Shown in pieces: positions 21,299-31,103 of a stretch of DNA of 39,624 nucleotides (positions within the stretch are counted from its first letter, which is position 1; each line of letters opens with the position of its first letter). This DNA is from Nemertoderma westbladi (Eukaryota; Xenacoelomorpha; Nemertodermatida; Nemertodermatidae), in assembly GCA_032718475.1 (NCBI GenBank), contig JAUCBJ010002934.1:1-39624 (forward strand). Direction: 5' to 3'. Below the pieces are notes generated by a model that worked only from the letters and a program-made list of their open reading frames with translations, was not told the DNA's origin and made no database searches. Both the position numbers and the translations under genes were made by a program.

Positions 21299-21961
21299 TG
21301 TAAGCGGATTCAATTCCACTTCATTACCCACCAGAAAATTGGACCAGTGGCATTTTTACCAATAAGTTGGGGATACGAGATTACCAATATTAATCTCGCC
21401 TCATAACCAACATTAGGGGGGGGGGGGACACAAGCCCTAAAGCCACATAGAGGGGTGAGAGGTCAAACCACCTCGGAGGGAATACAGCTAGTAGAGGCTA
21501 GCAGCGGGGGGAAACACTCACAGGGAGTGCCAAAGTGACAATTAGTATATTAGCCAATAGCGGGGAGGGAAGCACGTGATTAGAGATAGGAAAGCATCCA
21601 CTGGGTACAGAGGGCCAAGTACAGTAAGATGTGAAATCAATATCCGTGTGTGTTAATCATATATTATTCTGCATTACTGATTTACCGGTCAGTTCATTAG
21701 TTACTCAGTTGCAGACCAGTCATAGTTTATGACCGTCACCGCCACTAACATCATATATTACTGTGTATTTTCTGCTGTTACCGATCTACCGTGATATCAC
21801 TGATTTACCGATTGTGCTATTATTGCTTGGAGTATAAACATTGAGAATCAGAAACTCTATTGTTTTTCCCTGACGGCCTTCGGCCAAACCCAGTACAACT
21901 GCCCATCAGAACGGTGACGCGTACAAATCTAACCCGGTCGGGATCTTAGGATCCTGTCACA
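21299..21961 (+). repeat. BEL-2 5' LTR
   Basis: Starts TGTAAGCGGATTC and ends GATCCTGTCACA. It holds a G14 run at 21416-21429 and should carry the BEL-2 promoter. No tRNA match could be recognised in the leader just after it, so the primer-binding site is unassigned. Confidence 0.95.
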
Positions 21962-22013
21962 GTCATTAACTCACCAACTACAACTAACAAACTGTGACTG
22001 CAAAGACAGGAAG

Positions 22014-23390
22014 ATGAGCGAAAGGGAGCCCCGATTATCAGAGGGTGAGAGAATGCCACCGCGACCCCGGACGACACCAACCAAATGATCCGTGAGGCCG
22101 CGATGCGACGGTATCGGCCTGCCACACCGGATTCGCCAACGAGGGATGATCCGGTAGCCCAAGCGGAGGGCGGCCGTCAACTACGGAGGAGAGAGGGAGA
22201 GGAGTCGACGCGCGACGATGGCGGTCGGAGTACCGAAGTTTCCGGCCAGCCACAGGCCGAGGGCGATGGACGGCCCACCAGAACGGCGACGGTGGGGCCG
22301 CCAGTACGACGCCGGACAAGGAGAGGAGGCGGAGTCGACGAAGAGGACGTCGGGATGAGTGATCGGCTACGACGGGCCTACAATGCCACCAAGAAGCTAC
22401 TTAAAGAGGCCAAGGAGAGGAGAAAGGTAGACCAGCCTAAACTATACCAGAGGCTAGGTGAGTCGAATAAACATTTTCGCTATTCAGTCCGTTTTGGACA
22501 TGGAGAACTAGCGAGTGAGAGAGCGAGGGGGAACTGTTTGAATTGTGGCGATCCGGGGTAATGAAGCCAGACGTAGTGTAGGGCCTTACTTAGTGGATGC
22601 TTGGGGAATTATGTTAGTGGGTTGGGTGGACCCGCACGACGGCGAACCCGAGTTTAACCCCAAGGATTCGGTGTCGTCGGTTAGTGAGAACCCCAGAAAG
22701 CGGGGGAAAGTTTGTAGGGCAGAGAGGCGACGGGAGTCCGTCGCGACCGATAAGTCTACTACATCCTCCACAAAAGCAAGAAGGGTGTTAGAGATAGATC
22801 TGGCGTGTCAACTAGACCTTGTGGCGATGGATCAGAAGGAGTTGGAGAGGCAACTAGACGAGGGAACCGCATTATTAGAGAAAGAGAGAGAGTTAGCGAG
22901 AGAGTGTAAAGAGAGGGCCGAGAGGGTGGCGAGAAACTTCAGAGAGGGAGAGGAGAGAGAAATAAGGGAGGACAAAGAGCGAGAGGCGAGAGAGGCGAAC
23001 GAGCGCAAAGAGCACGAGGGGCGAGAGGCGAGAGAGGCGAATGACCGCAAAGAGCGTGAGGCGAAGATGGTTGAGAGGATTGCGAGAGAGGCAGAGTTGG
23101 CCGACCAAAGTATGAGGGAGGATAGAGAGAGAGAGAGGGCGGGCAGACGTATGCGGGATGATATGCATACCCGGTTGAGGGGACTTTTGCAATACCAGGC
23201 GAAGCAATAGCGCCGGTTAGAACTGGCAAAGTTGGGATTATCGGAGAGTGAGGCTGGTTCGGGTAGTGTTTACCAGGAGCCAGAAGTAATGGAAACGTTT
23301 GTTAATACCCCACTTGCAGGCACCGGACGACAGACCCAGGACTGGTGTAACCGTAAGGGCGGGGGGGGGGGGGGGGGGGTAATAATAATA
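22014..23390 (+). pseudogene. BEL-2 5' open region with coiled coil
   Basis: The first ATG after the LTR is at 22014 and reads about 24 codons. Frames at 22085-22561 and 22545-23210 then carry the conserved content: an Arg/Asp/Gly-rich head, SDRLRRAYNATKKLLKEAKE, KLYQRLGESNKHFRYSVRF, VGPYLVDAWGI and a long charged helix with EREAREANERKE-type repeats (predicted coiled coil). The end is MRDDMHTRLRGLLQYQAK. A TAG at 23209-23211 is AAG in BEL-1, a simple nonsense change. The same order is kept in BEL-1, so this is a real part of the element. I do not recognise the family. Confidence 0.72.
23361..23379 (+). repeat. G19 homopolymer in the BEL-2 5' coding region
   Basis: 19 consecutive G, at the boundary of the Gln/Asp segment and the Asn-rich segment. 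BEL-1 has an 11-base run at the same place (15933-15943). Run length decides the reading frame downstream. Confidence 0.9.
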
Positions 23391-23485
23391 CGTTAGAAGG
23401 AATTAATATTAATAGTACCGTAGTAGACAACCCTAAACAAACCTTTGTTGCAGGAGATAATATTTTACCCGGTAATAATAATTTT

Positions 23486-23660
23486 GATTTAAATGTGAAA
23501 AATAATCCAAATAATACTAATTTAAACGTACAAAATAATCCAAACAACACAAATTGAAACGTACAAAATAATCCAAATAACACTAATTTAAATGTGCAGA
23601 ATAACCCAAGTAATAATTCTAATTTAAATGTACAAAATATTCCAAATAATATCCCTAATT
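23486..23660 (+). repeat. 33-bp coding minisatellite (11-residue Asn-rich unit)
   Basis: About five units of 33 bp, each coding for a variant of NLNVQNNPNNT. BEL-1 keeps about one unit at 15840-15780, so unit number changes between copies. Confidence 0.85.
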
Positions 23661-23751
23661 CTGAACAAAATAATTTAAATAACTTATATAATAATGTTAC
23701 AAATAACGGTGCAATTAATACGGACGCAGGGGAAGCAGATGGTCCAGCCAA

Positions 23752-23925
23752 TGGGAGCCTGCAAGGCCACGTAGTTACACAGGGAGTAGCGGGGGTGAGT
23801 CAACCCGACGGGAGCCTGCAAGGCCACGTAGTTACGCAGGGAGTAGTGGGGGTGAGTCAACCCGACTGGAGCCTGCAAGGCCGCGCAGTCGCACAGGAAG
23901 AGGCGGGGGTGAGTAGACCCAGCCA
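23752..23925 (+). repeat. 57-bp tandem repeat (19-residue unit)
   Basis: Three units of 57 bp starting GGAGCCTGCAAGGCC and coding for GSLQGHVVTQGVAGVSQPD and variants. BEL-1 has related units at about 15600-15500. Confidence 0.88.
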
Positions 23926-23999
23926 GAGTAGAGATAGTGTGTCGACTAGAGAGGGGCGTAGAAGCGAAGTAGGAGGTAGCGAAGTAAGAGGTGGCGAAT

Positions 24000-24069
24000 G
24001 GGGGGGGGGGGGGGGCTACGGGCACCCCAACACGAGAGATTAGTGGCAAGAAGGGGGGGGGGGGGGGGG
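24000..24069 (+). repeat. Paired G16 and G17 runs
   Basis: G16 at 24000-24015 and G17 at 24053-24069. BEL-1 has shorter C runs on the plus strand at 15383-15390 and 15425-15436. Confidence 0.9.
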
Positions 24070-24508
24070 CAGAGAATGTCCTTCAAGCGTCGGCGGATAA
24101 TGCGCAGGGCGAGTTAGGTGAACCGTGGCACCCGATGACGGAGAATAGTAGGGGGATTGCGAGTATCCCCAGGAGCGTCCAACCGGGTAGAGAGAGAGAG
24201 AGGTTGGCACCGTGAGCGGGCAAGCGACAAGACATCGAGCCCAGTCGGAAGACGGAAGAAGAACAGTGGAGTTTATCCAGGAGGTCAAAGCAAGATCTCA
24301 CGAGGGGGATCGCTACACTGAAGAGAGAAGAAGTGAAGAGAATAGAAGAAGCATTGCTACAAGCAACCGGAGAGGAAGGATGGACAGTGAACCGTCGGTA
24401 GCAGAGATGTAGTTAGAGAGTCAGTGGGGTCGAACTCCGGGAGATTGCCGTTGCCCCGGAGAGACGCAGCCTGGTGAGATATATCACACACCAGGAGAAG
24501 GGTACAGG

Positions 24509-26890
24509 ATGTACCAGAGCGAGGACGAGGACAGGAGAGGGGATCGAAGAGAAACTTCCCGACGGGATATAGCTGCCGATCGAGAGTACGGTAGTCGCGG
24601 GGAAGACTTCTTGGAATATTTGAGAAGATTAAACTTCGGTCCGGAAGGACACAGGCAGACTGCAGGACATACTGTAGGCCTTACTGCACATACTATAGGC
24701 CATGCTGGAAGAGATAGTGTAGGCGATAGGGTAGCGCGGACAACGGAATTTGATACGGAAGTCGCGGCATACATACCTGTAGGTAGGCAAGAGGTGGATA
24801 GGTCTATACCGGTACCTGCACACCAGTATGACTATAATATCCAGGGATATAACATATACCCAGGGGAGGGGGGAGTTATTGCCGATAGGTGTATGGGCCC
24901 TAACATGGTAACATCAACCCCAATACCAAATATAACACCAGTGGGGGGGGGGGGGGGGGGGCAGGGTGACATTCCCCCATTACAATATCAGCAATACACT
25001 CAACCGAGAATGAAAACCCCGAACCCCTTGGGCCAAAACAAATCATGTGATAAAGAGATATGGAGGGGACCGTTACCCCCAATGATATATCCGACGCAGA
25101 AGAGGTCAACAGGCCTGACGGGCGAATCCCACCCAGCAACGGGGAAGTCTGTACAGCATCCATCAAGCCCACTAGAAGTACAGGCGATGGGAATGGCAAC
25201 ACTCATCGATGCGCTTAAGACCAGGATCGAGCTGCCACCAGTGGAGCCGTTCAAATTTGATGGAAGCAGGCCGGAAGAATATCTGCAATTCCGACGCATG
25301 TACAGTAACGAAATATTGACAAAGAACCTGACACCGGCGGAGTGCCTAAAATATTTACAAGTTTACACAGGGGGCCCAGCGTACGACATCACAAGGCAGT
25401 ATCAAGGTATCGAGGGTGGATTCACGACTGCATGGCGGGCCCTAGACAGGGAATACGGACACCCTGCCAAAATCATCCGGCAAACCTTGAGGGGAATAAC
25501 ATCAGGTGGCCTACAGGATAACCCTGTCAGCATCAAGACTTTTGCGAATAAAGTCGAAAAGGCGCTGATTGTGCTGAAGACCTTGGATGCGCCTTACGAA
25601 CTCAACGCATCGAATAACATCACCACAATAGCGCAGGCACTGCCAATTTGGCTAAGAAATAAGTGGAGGAAGATCGCCTTCTCCACCCGGGAGAATAAAG
25701 GTGCGGTACCGGGCCTAGAGGAAATGTCGAACTTCCTCAATTACGAAGCGGAGCTAATCACGGACCCAGTCTACAGCGAGGATAGTCTGGGGAGGGCGCC
25801 AAAGACTGAATATAACAGGCCGAAACCTGAACATAGTGCGGCAAATGCGTTACCAAAGTTGAGACAATCGCTACCATACGCGACGACGCAGGGGACTGCT
25901 AGTCCACAGATAGCCAGGGGTAGGGCCACACCGTGGCATGAACAGGGACAAAATAATAATACAAACAAATATAACCCCAAAACGGCCAGTAGGCCAAACC
26001 CAAATAATAAGAACACCAGACAGCTAAGTATGAATATACGTGCAATACGCAGTGCGCTGTATAGGGAAGGCTATAATCTGAGAAACAAATGCCAATTACA
26101 ATCGAACGCACTCCATCAGACCATGAATTGCAAGTATTGGCAAGAGTTACCCAAACAAGACCAGGTAGAATATGCGAACAAAAGTGGAATCTGTCATCGA
26201 TGTGTGGTAGGTGGACATAGAGCTGAACAGTGTAAGGAGACACCAATAAAATTCGGTGAAGGCAAAGGCCAAACGATGGCGACAAGCACCATAGGAGTGA
26301 AGAGAAGGGGAGCGGTACTACTCGGGGTGGTACCGGTGAGGGTGATGGGAGAAAGCGGTCGATCAGTTATGACATTGATGCTGGTCAACAGCGGAGCAGC
26401 CTTCATGCTGGTGGAGAATTGGGTGGCCGAGGCGATAAGGTTACAAATGAGGCTGAGTAGGATGGCGGTAACTACTATCTCGAGCAAGGATGAGGTCCTG
26501 GAGATGAGGAGGGGACGCTGCGAGATATCAGCAATAGCACCAGAATGTGATTATGGGGCGACCATCGACCCCATTCAAATAATAGAATCGATTAATATAA
26601 ACGCCAGGCGACCCACCAGGATCGAGGTCGAGCAATACCGGTTCCTGGACGATATCGATTTCTCAATACCGGAAGTGGATGTCTCGAAGGTATCCATCAT
26701 AGTGGGGATGGATTGTCCGACTGCCCATGAGAGAGTACGGACCATATTCGGAGAGAACAGGCAGCGTGATCCGATGGCGATTCTCACGCCGTTCGGATGG
26801 ACGCTTAGCGGCCCAATTAAAACCAAAATTCCATTCATGGTGTTGGAGACATCAGGGTGCATGTTCGCAGGGACAATGAGGGAAATTTAG
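24509..26890 (+). CDS. BEL-2 Gag-protease polyprotein (DUF1759/DUF1758-like), damaged
   Basis: 793 codons open, the longest intact frame of BEL-2. Residues 1-226 are a Pro/Gln/Tyr-rich head, with a G19 run at 24943-24961. From about 227 (MGMATLIDALKTRIELPP) comes the Gag domain typical of BEL/Pao (FKFDGSRPEEYLQFRRMY, DREYGHPAKIIRQTL), which packages element RNA. Residues 562-575 are a C-X2-C-X4-H-X4-C zinc knuckle (CHRCVVGGHRAEQC). At 627 the retropepsin-like active site reads LVNSGAAF where family members have D-S/T-G, so the catalytic Asp is Asn and protease activity is doubtful. The end has VGMDCPTAHER and TPFGWTLSGPI. It stops at TAG 26888-26890, just before the reverse transcriptase in the same order as a normal Pol. 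Confidence 0.9.
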   Translation: MYQSEDEDRRGDRRETSRRDIAADREYGSRGEDFLEYLRRLNFGPEGHRQTAGHTVGLTAHTIGHAGRDSVGDRVARTTEFDTEVAAYIPVGRQEVDRSIPVPAHQYDYNIQGYNIYPGEGGVIADRCMGPNMVTSTPIPNITPVGGGGGGQGDIPPLQYQQYTQPRMKTPNPLGQNKSCDKEIWRGPLPPMIYPTQKRSTGLTGESHPATGKSVQHPSSPLEVQAMGMATLIDALKTRIELPPVEPFKFDGSRPEEYLQFRRMYSNEILTKNLTPAECLKYLQVYTGGPAYDITRQYQGIEGGFTTAWRALDREYGHPAKIIRQTLRGITSGGLQDNPVSIKTFANKVEKALIVLKTLDAPYELNASNNITTIAQALPIWLRNKWRKIAFSTRENKGAVPGLEEMSNFLNYEAELITDPVYSEDSLGRAPKTEYNRPKPEHSAANALPKLRQSLPYATTQGTASPQIARGRATPWHEQGQNNNTNKYNPKTASRPNPNNKNTRQLSMNIRAIRSALYREGYNLRNKCQLQSNALHQTMNCKYWQELPKQDQVEYANKSGICHRCVVGGHRAEQCKETPIKFGEGKGQTMATSTIGVKRRGAVLLGVVPVRVMGESGRSVMTLMLVNSGAAFMLVENWVAEAIRLQMRLSRMAVTTISSKDEVLEMRRGRCEISAIAPECDYGATIDPIQIIESININARRPTRIEVEQYRFLDDIDFSIPEVDVSKVSIIVGMDCPTAHERVRTIFGENRQRDPMAILTPFGWTLSGPIKTKIPFMVLETSGCMFAGTMREI

Positions 26891-26944
26891 GACAAAGGAG
26901 CAGAGGAGCAGCTTAAGAGGCTGCTGAAGCAGGACTTCGAAGGA

Positions 26945-27577
26945 ATGAAGGAGGCCAGGGTCGGAACCTCGGTAGAAGATAAACAAGCTATAGAGAGTGT
27001 AAAGGAATCGATGAAGTGCGAGGGGGGACGGTATACCATAGGAATGGTGTGGAAACAACCAAAACTACCGTTGCCAGATAACAAAGGGATGGTACTCACG
27101 AGGTTTCGCAAACTGAAGCAGACACTCAGATGGAGCCCCGAGAAGGACGAGTACATCCACAGGATGATCAGGAAATACGTTGAGAAGGGATGGGCCGTGG
27201 AGTTTCCGGTCGACGAGCCAAACACGGACAGAACCTACTATCTGCCACTGCACGTGGCCTTAGACCCAAAGAAGGGTAAACTGCGGATGGTGGTCGACGC
27301 ATCGGCCAAAACAAATGGCAAGAGCCTAAACGACTATCTGCTGGAGGGCCCCAACATCTTTAACTCGGGGATAGAGGTCCTGTTGAGATTTAGAAATGAG
27401 GGGCACACCTTCATGTGCGACATTGAAGGCATGTTCAACCAAGTCCGTGTGACGGAAGAAGACAGCGCTTCCTATGGTACAATGGCGACGAAGAACCATC
27501 TGCGATACCGATGTACAAAATGGCGGTGCAAAACATGGGGGCCAAGTCGTCCTCATTTACAACGACTATGGCTGTGA
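26945..27577 (+). pseudogene. BEL-2 reverse transcriptase, first part
   Basis: 210 codons open. It begins with the linker (TRFRKLKQTLRWSPEKDEYI) and contains LRMVVDASAKTNGKSLNDYL and motif A FMCDIEGMFNQVRV, with the first catalytic Asp at 27419-27421. After about 27462 the frame is wrong: the family continuation (FLWYNG..) is found in another frame, and from 27511 in the frame of the next entry. One small indel therefore splits the enzyme. Confidence 0.9.
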
Positions 27578-28605
27578 GAGATACGGTAGAGGGCAAAGAA
27601 GGAGAGTATAGTGCAAAGGCGATCGACATGATTCGACGCGGTTTCTATGTAGACGATGGGATGGGATCTGGAAACACGGTTGAAGAAATACTGGAGATAG
27701 GGCGCGAGGTTCGCGACATCCTAAAAGGATCCAGGTTCAACCTTACTAAGTTCCAGTTCATGAAGGCCATAGAAGACAAACGATCAGAGTCGACCATGGA
27801 CAACCCCACAACAGCAAAGGGACAGGATATGGCGAACAAGAGAGTGGAGTCTCAGCAGAAGGTGCTAGGGATCGTGTGGAACCGTGAGACGGACGAGTTG
27901 GAGTATCAACTGAGCCAAGAGGGTGCAGAGATCCACACTAAGCGGGGCTATGTATCATACATAGCAAGGATATACGATCCCCTAGGCCTAGCATCCCCAT
28001 TGTTAGTCATGGGGAAACAGATACTAAAGAAAGTATACAAGTTAAAGGATGAGTGGGATACAGAGGTCCCGGAAGAAATAAGTAAACAGTGGAGTAAGTG
28101 GACGGGGAGTCTAGAGCAGATGGGGACGTACAGCATGCCACGCTTGTATTTCCCGGACGGAGACATGACGGACCTGGATCTACACATGTTTTCCGATGCA
28201 TCTTTGGAAGCATATGGAGCAGCACTTTATTTGGTACAGCGAGAGGGGACTCATAAGCCCAGACTTGCATTTAGTAAAGCGAAGTCGACGCCACCAGATT
28301 CAGCGTCAGTCCCGAAACTCGAGCTGACAGCTGCGAGGTTAGGAGTAAGGGCCACAGCTTACTTGATGGACACTATACCCAACATAGTGGAGACACACTA
28401 CTGGACGGACTCCATGGTAGCACTAGGGTGGCTACATAACGAGAAGGCGAGATACCCTATATTCGTCGCGAATAGGGTAGATGAGATAAGGGCGACGACT
28501 GACCTAGAAAGGTGGCATTACTGCCCTACCGACGACAATCCAGCAGATCTGTTATCGAGGGGCGTGGCACGCCACACTTTCTCAAAGAAGGAAGAGTTAT
28601 GGTAG
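27511..28605 (+). pseudogene. BEL-2 reverse transcriptase second part and RNase H (Pao type)
   Basis: 364 codons open. The fingers end YKMAVQNMGAKSSSF is followed by the catalytic box GFYVDDGMGSG (YVDD at 27646-27657). Then come the Pao thumb (VLGIVWNRETDELEY, ARIYDPLGLASPLLVMGK) and RNase H: DLHMFSDASLEAYGAALY, KLELTAARLGVRAT, YWTDSMVALGWL and DDNPADLLSRG, with the acidic residues of the site visible. It copies element RNA to DNA and degrades the RNA strand. The stop at 28603-28605 lies upstream of a G16 run (28695-28710). Confidence 0.92.
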
Positions 28606-28739
28606 CACGGGCCACACTTCCTGAATGATAGATCAGCCTGGCCACCAATGAGGAAGGTGGACCTGGGCTCAGAGGAAGTAGTAGCAGAAGAGGAGGGGGG
28701 GGGGGGGGGGATTCAGAAGGGGAAGAGATAAACAGCCAG

Positions 28740-29120
28740 ATGGTGAGGGAGATCAAGGAAGTGCCACCGAAATCAGAAGAACCATGCGATAATCCTACGG
28801 ACAGGTTGCTCAGTTACAGCTCCAGCTGGTATATAACTAAGAAGTTGGTAGCGTATTGGAGGGCCTACGGGGATTTCCTTTGGGGAGTTGGCAAGGATGC
28901 CAAAAGGAAACCAACCTTCGATTTGGGAGGAGCGGCTAAAGCCGTAATACGATACGAGCAAGGAAAGAAGTATGCCGACGTAGTGGACAGGGTCAGCAAG
29001 CAACAACACCTTCGTCGAGACAGCAAACTCAACGCGCTGTCCCCGCAGTTGAACAACGCCGGGATTCTGGTAATGAATTCCAGAGTGGTGTATAACAACA
29101 GCTTAGTTATCCCAACTTAG
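28740..29120 (+). pseudogene. BEL-2 integrase N-terminal region, with deletion
   Basis: 126 codons open. YSSSWYITKKLVAYWRAYGD and the LGGAAKAVIRYEQGKKYADV helix match the region between RNase H and integrase in Pao elements, followed by LNALSPQLNNAGILVMNSRV and LVIPT. The His-rich part of the HHCC zinc module that should come next is absent: the frame jumps straight to the RKKVKAVVGQCQTC block. A deletion of a few dozen codons near 29118 is the simplest reading. Confidence 0.85.
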
Positions 29121-29127
29121 GAAGAAG

Positions 29128-29583
29128 GTGAAGGCGGTAGTGGGGCAGTGCCAGACCTGCCGACGGACGAGAAAGGAGAGGGCCGTACAGGAGATGGCGC
29201 CATTACCGGCCAATAGAGTGAGACAACACGACCCACCATTCACGCACTGCGGCTTGGACATGTTCGGGCCGATTAAGATAAAGGTGATGCGGCTCACGGA
29301 GAAACGCTACTGCATTATCTTCATCTGCAACAACACAAGAGCGGTGGGAATAGAACTTGCGCAGGACGCTATGGCATCGGCATTTATTAATGCCTTAGAA
29401 AGATTTGTAAGCCACAAAGGGGGAACAATCAAGGTGATATATTCAGATAACGGGACCAACTTCGTGGGAGCGGAAAACGAATTGGCCGTGGCCTTCAACA
29501 TCCTAGAGGGAGAAGATGTCAGGGCGGCTATGAGAAAACGGCAAGTGAAATGGGAAGAACACCATACGTGCCACATATGTTAG
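29128..29583 (+). pseudogene. BEL-2 integrase catalytic core
   Basis: 151 codons open. The CQTCRRTR cysteine pair is followed by the rve-type core. First Asp: FTHCGLDMFGPIKIK. Second Asp: VIYSDNGTNFVGAENEL. The third acidic residue lies past a frameshift at about 29550, in the next entry (GCVERLVGSSK). The product would join element DNA to the genome. The break makes this copy inactive. Confidence 0.9.
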
Positions 29584-30150
29584 GGTGTGTAGAGAGACTA
29601 GTCGGAAGTTCCAAGCATTTAATGACCAAGCTGATGAACAACCACATGGTCATGGAGGACATACTAAGAACGGTGTTAGCCAAGAGCGAGGGAATCATTA
29701 ATAGCAGACTGCTATATCCAGGGAATGACGACCCGGAATCACTGGACGTGCTAACACCAGGACATTTTCTAATGGAGAGGCCGGCGGCGATCGACATACG
29801 GGGTGTTGACCCAGATGACATACACTCCCGTCAACGTTGGAAAGTCGCCAAGGCAATAAGTGCGGAGTATTAGAGGAGATGGGTAGAAGAATATCTTCCG
29901 ACGTTGCATAGGATAAGTAAGTGGAGAAACACCAATAGGGAGTTGAAGAAGGGTGACTTGGTAATCATCACTGACGACACAGTTATCAATAACCTATGGA
30001 GACTAGCGAGAGTGGTAGATACTTACCCTGATGAGGACGGAAGAATCCGGTCGGTGGAAGTGAGAATATGAGGCAAGATTGGAGCCAAAGATAGGAAGAC
30101 CTACAGGAGGGCTGTGGGAAAGTGCTGCCTATTGGAAGGAGCACCTTAGA
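29550..30150 (+). pseudogene. BEL-2 integrase end and Pao C-terminal domain (DUF5641-like)
   Basis: The frame from 29550 has VPHMLGCVERLVGSSKHL, where families usually have GG.WERL and here Trp is Val. SRLLYPGNDDPESLDVLTPG and HFL follow, then a TAG at 29871-29873. The same frame goes on with RRWVEEYLPTLHR, ELKKGDLVIITDD and VVDTYPDEDGRIRSVEVR, the C-terminal domain that follows integrase in Pao polyproteins. There are stops near 30069 and 30148. The last is probably the true end of Pol. Confidence 0.88.
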
Positions 30151-30329
30151 GTTTAGTCGTCCAATATGTTGGACTGAGGGGGGTGGGAATGAGGGCGAAT
30201 GAGGGCTTCCCACACAAAATATAAAAAAAATAATAAGCAAAATAATAATAATAAAATAAGAAGTCAGATAGCAGAAAGTTAGAAAGTAATAGTAGTGGAT
30301 AGTTAGATAGTACGTAGCACTAGTTAGAA

Positions 30330-30720
30330 GTTAGGGAGTGTGGTAAATTGACATACCACGTGAGTAGTAGCGGTGTACATAGTACCGGAGTAGTAGGGTA
30401 CATAGTACCGTTAGTAGAAAGTTAGGGAGTGTGGTATATAAACATACCACGAGAGTAGTGGCAGGGTGCATAGTACCGTAGTAGGAGGGTACATAGTACC
30501 ATAAGAGTTAGTGAGTGTGGTATAGGGAGTGTGGTATATAGACATACCACGTGAGTTGTAGTAGGGTACATAGTACCGTAAGAGTTAGAAAATAGGGTTA
30601 GTAGAGTTAGTAGTAAGAGAGTAAAGAGTATGGTATATAGGTATACCATATGGCTAGTAGTAGGGTACGTAGTACTGTAGAGGCTGTGGGCATTGAGAGC
30701 GCCACAAAAGGGAGAGGGGG
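30330..30720 (+). repeat. BEL-2 tandem hairpin array between pol and ORF3
   Basis: Degenerate repeats, each with two kinds of short palindrome: GTGGTAT...ATACCAC (about 30341, 30431, 30530) or ATGGTAT...ATACCAT (about 30631), and GGTACATAGTACC-type. Spacers are GTAGTAG-rich. It lies at the same place as the BEL-1 array at 11043-12660 and ends in the same GTGGGCATTGAGAGCGCCAC motif. Confidence 0.85.
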
Positions 30721-31103
30721 GCACGTGGGTACAGCAGGATAGCCCGTGTAGGCCGAACAGCCCATAGAGTAAGTTTAGGATGTTTGATACAGGGCCAGGA
30801 AGTTGCCTGGTACGAAACTAGCACAGTAGAAAATAGCTAGTTTTCCCGTTACACAAACTACAGGGGTTATCTAAGTAGAAATAACCCGCCATAACCGATA
30901 ATAGCACACTAAGAGAGAATAAAAGTAGTATTAGGAGCAAAATTTAATAAATTATGGTAACAGTAGGGATTCTAGAATCATAATTAAAGTAACGGACAGA
31001 TTTGTGAAATTTAGGAAAATTGGCACTTTGGGGGACGTATACGTAAAATTACAGGATAAAATTAAGGTTTCTGGGAGATAGGCCATTACTGAACAAATAA
31101 GTA
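30721..31103 (+). other. Spacer before BEL-2 ORF3, nothing recognised
   Basis: AT-rich non-coding stretch. The motif AAATTGGCACTTTGGGGG (31016-31033) matches the sequence just upstream of ORF3 in BEL-1 (complement of about 10970), which marks the left limit of the shared ORF3 block. Confidence 0.6.

Larger units (their letters stand above)
23391..24508 (+). pseudogene. BEL-2 Asn-rich and repeat region before Gag
   Basis: Low-complexity Asn-rich sequence (units of NLNVQNNPNNT), then three GSLQGHVVTQG.. units, then an Arg/Gly/Ser-rich stretch with G runs at 24000-24015 and 24053-24069, then ATRHRAQSEDGRRTVEFIQE. Frames shift at the G runs, and a TGA lies at about 23555. BEL-1 has the same order with fewer repeat units. 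Confidence 0.7.

Noticed and set aside
21962-22013. Primer-binding site for a specific tRNA after the BEL-2 5' LTR
   Set aside because: The bases just after the LTR differ between BEL-1 and BEL-2 and I could not match them to a tRNA 3' end without a search.
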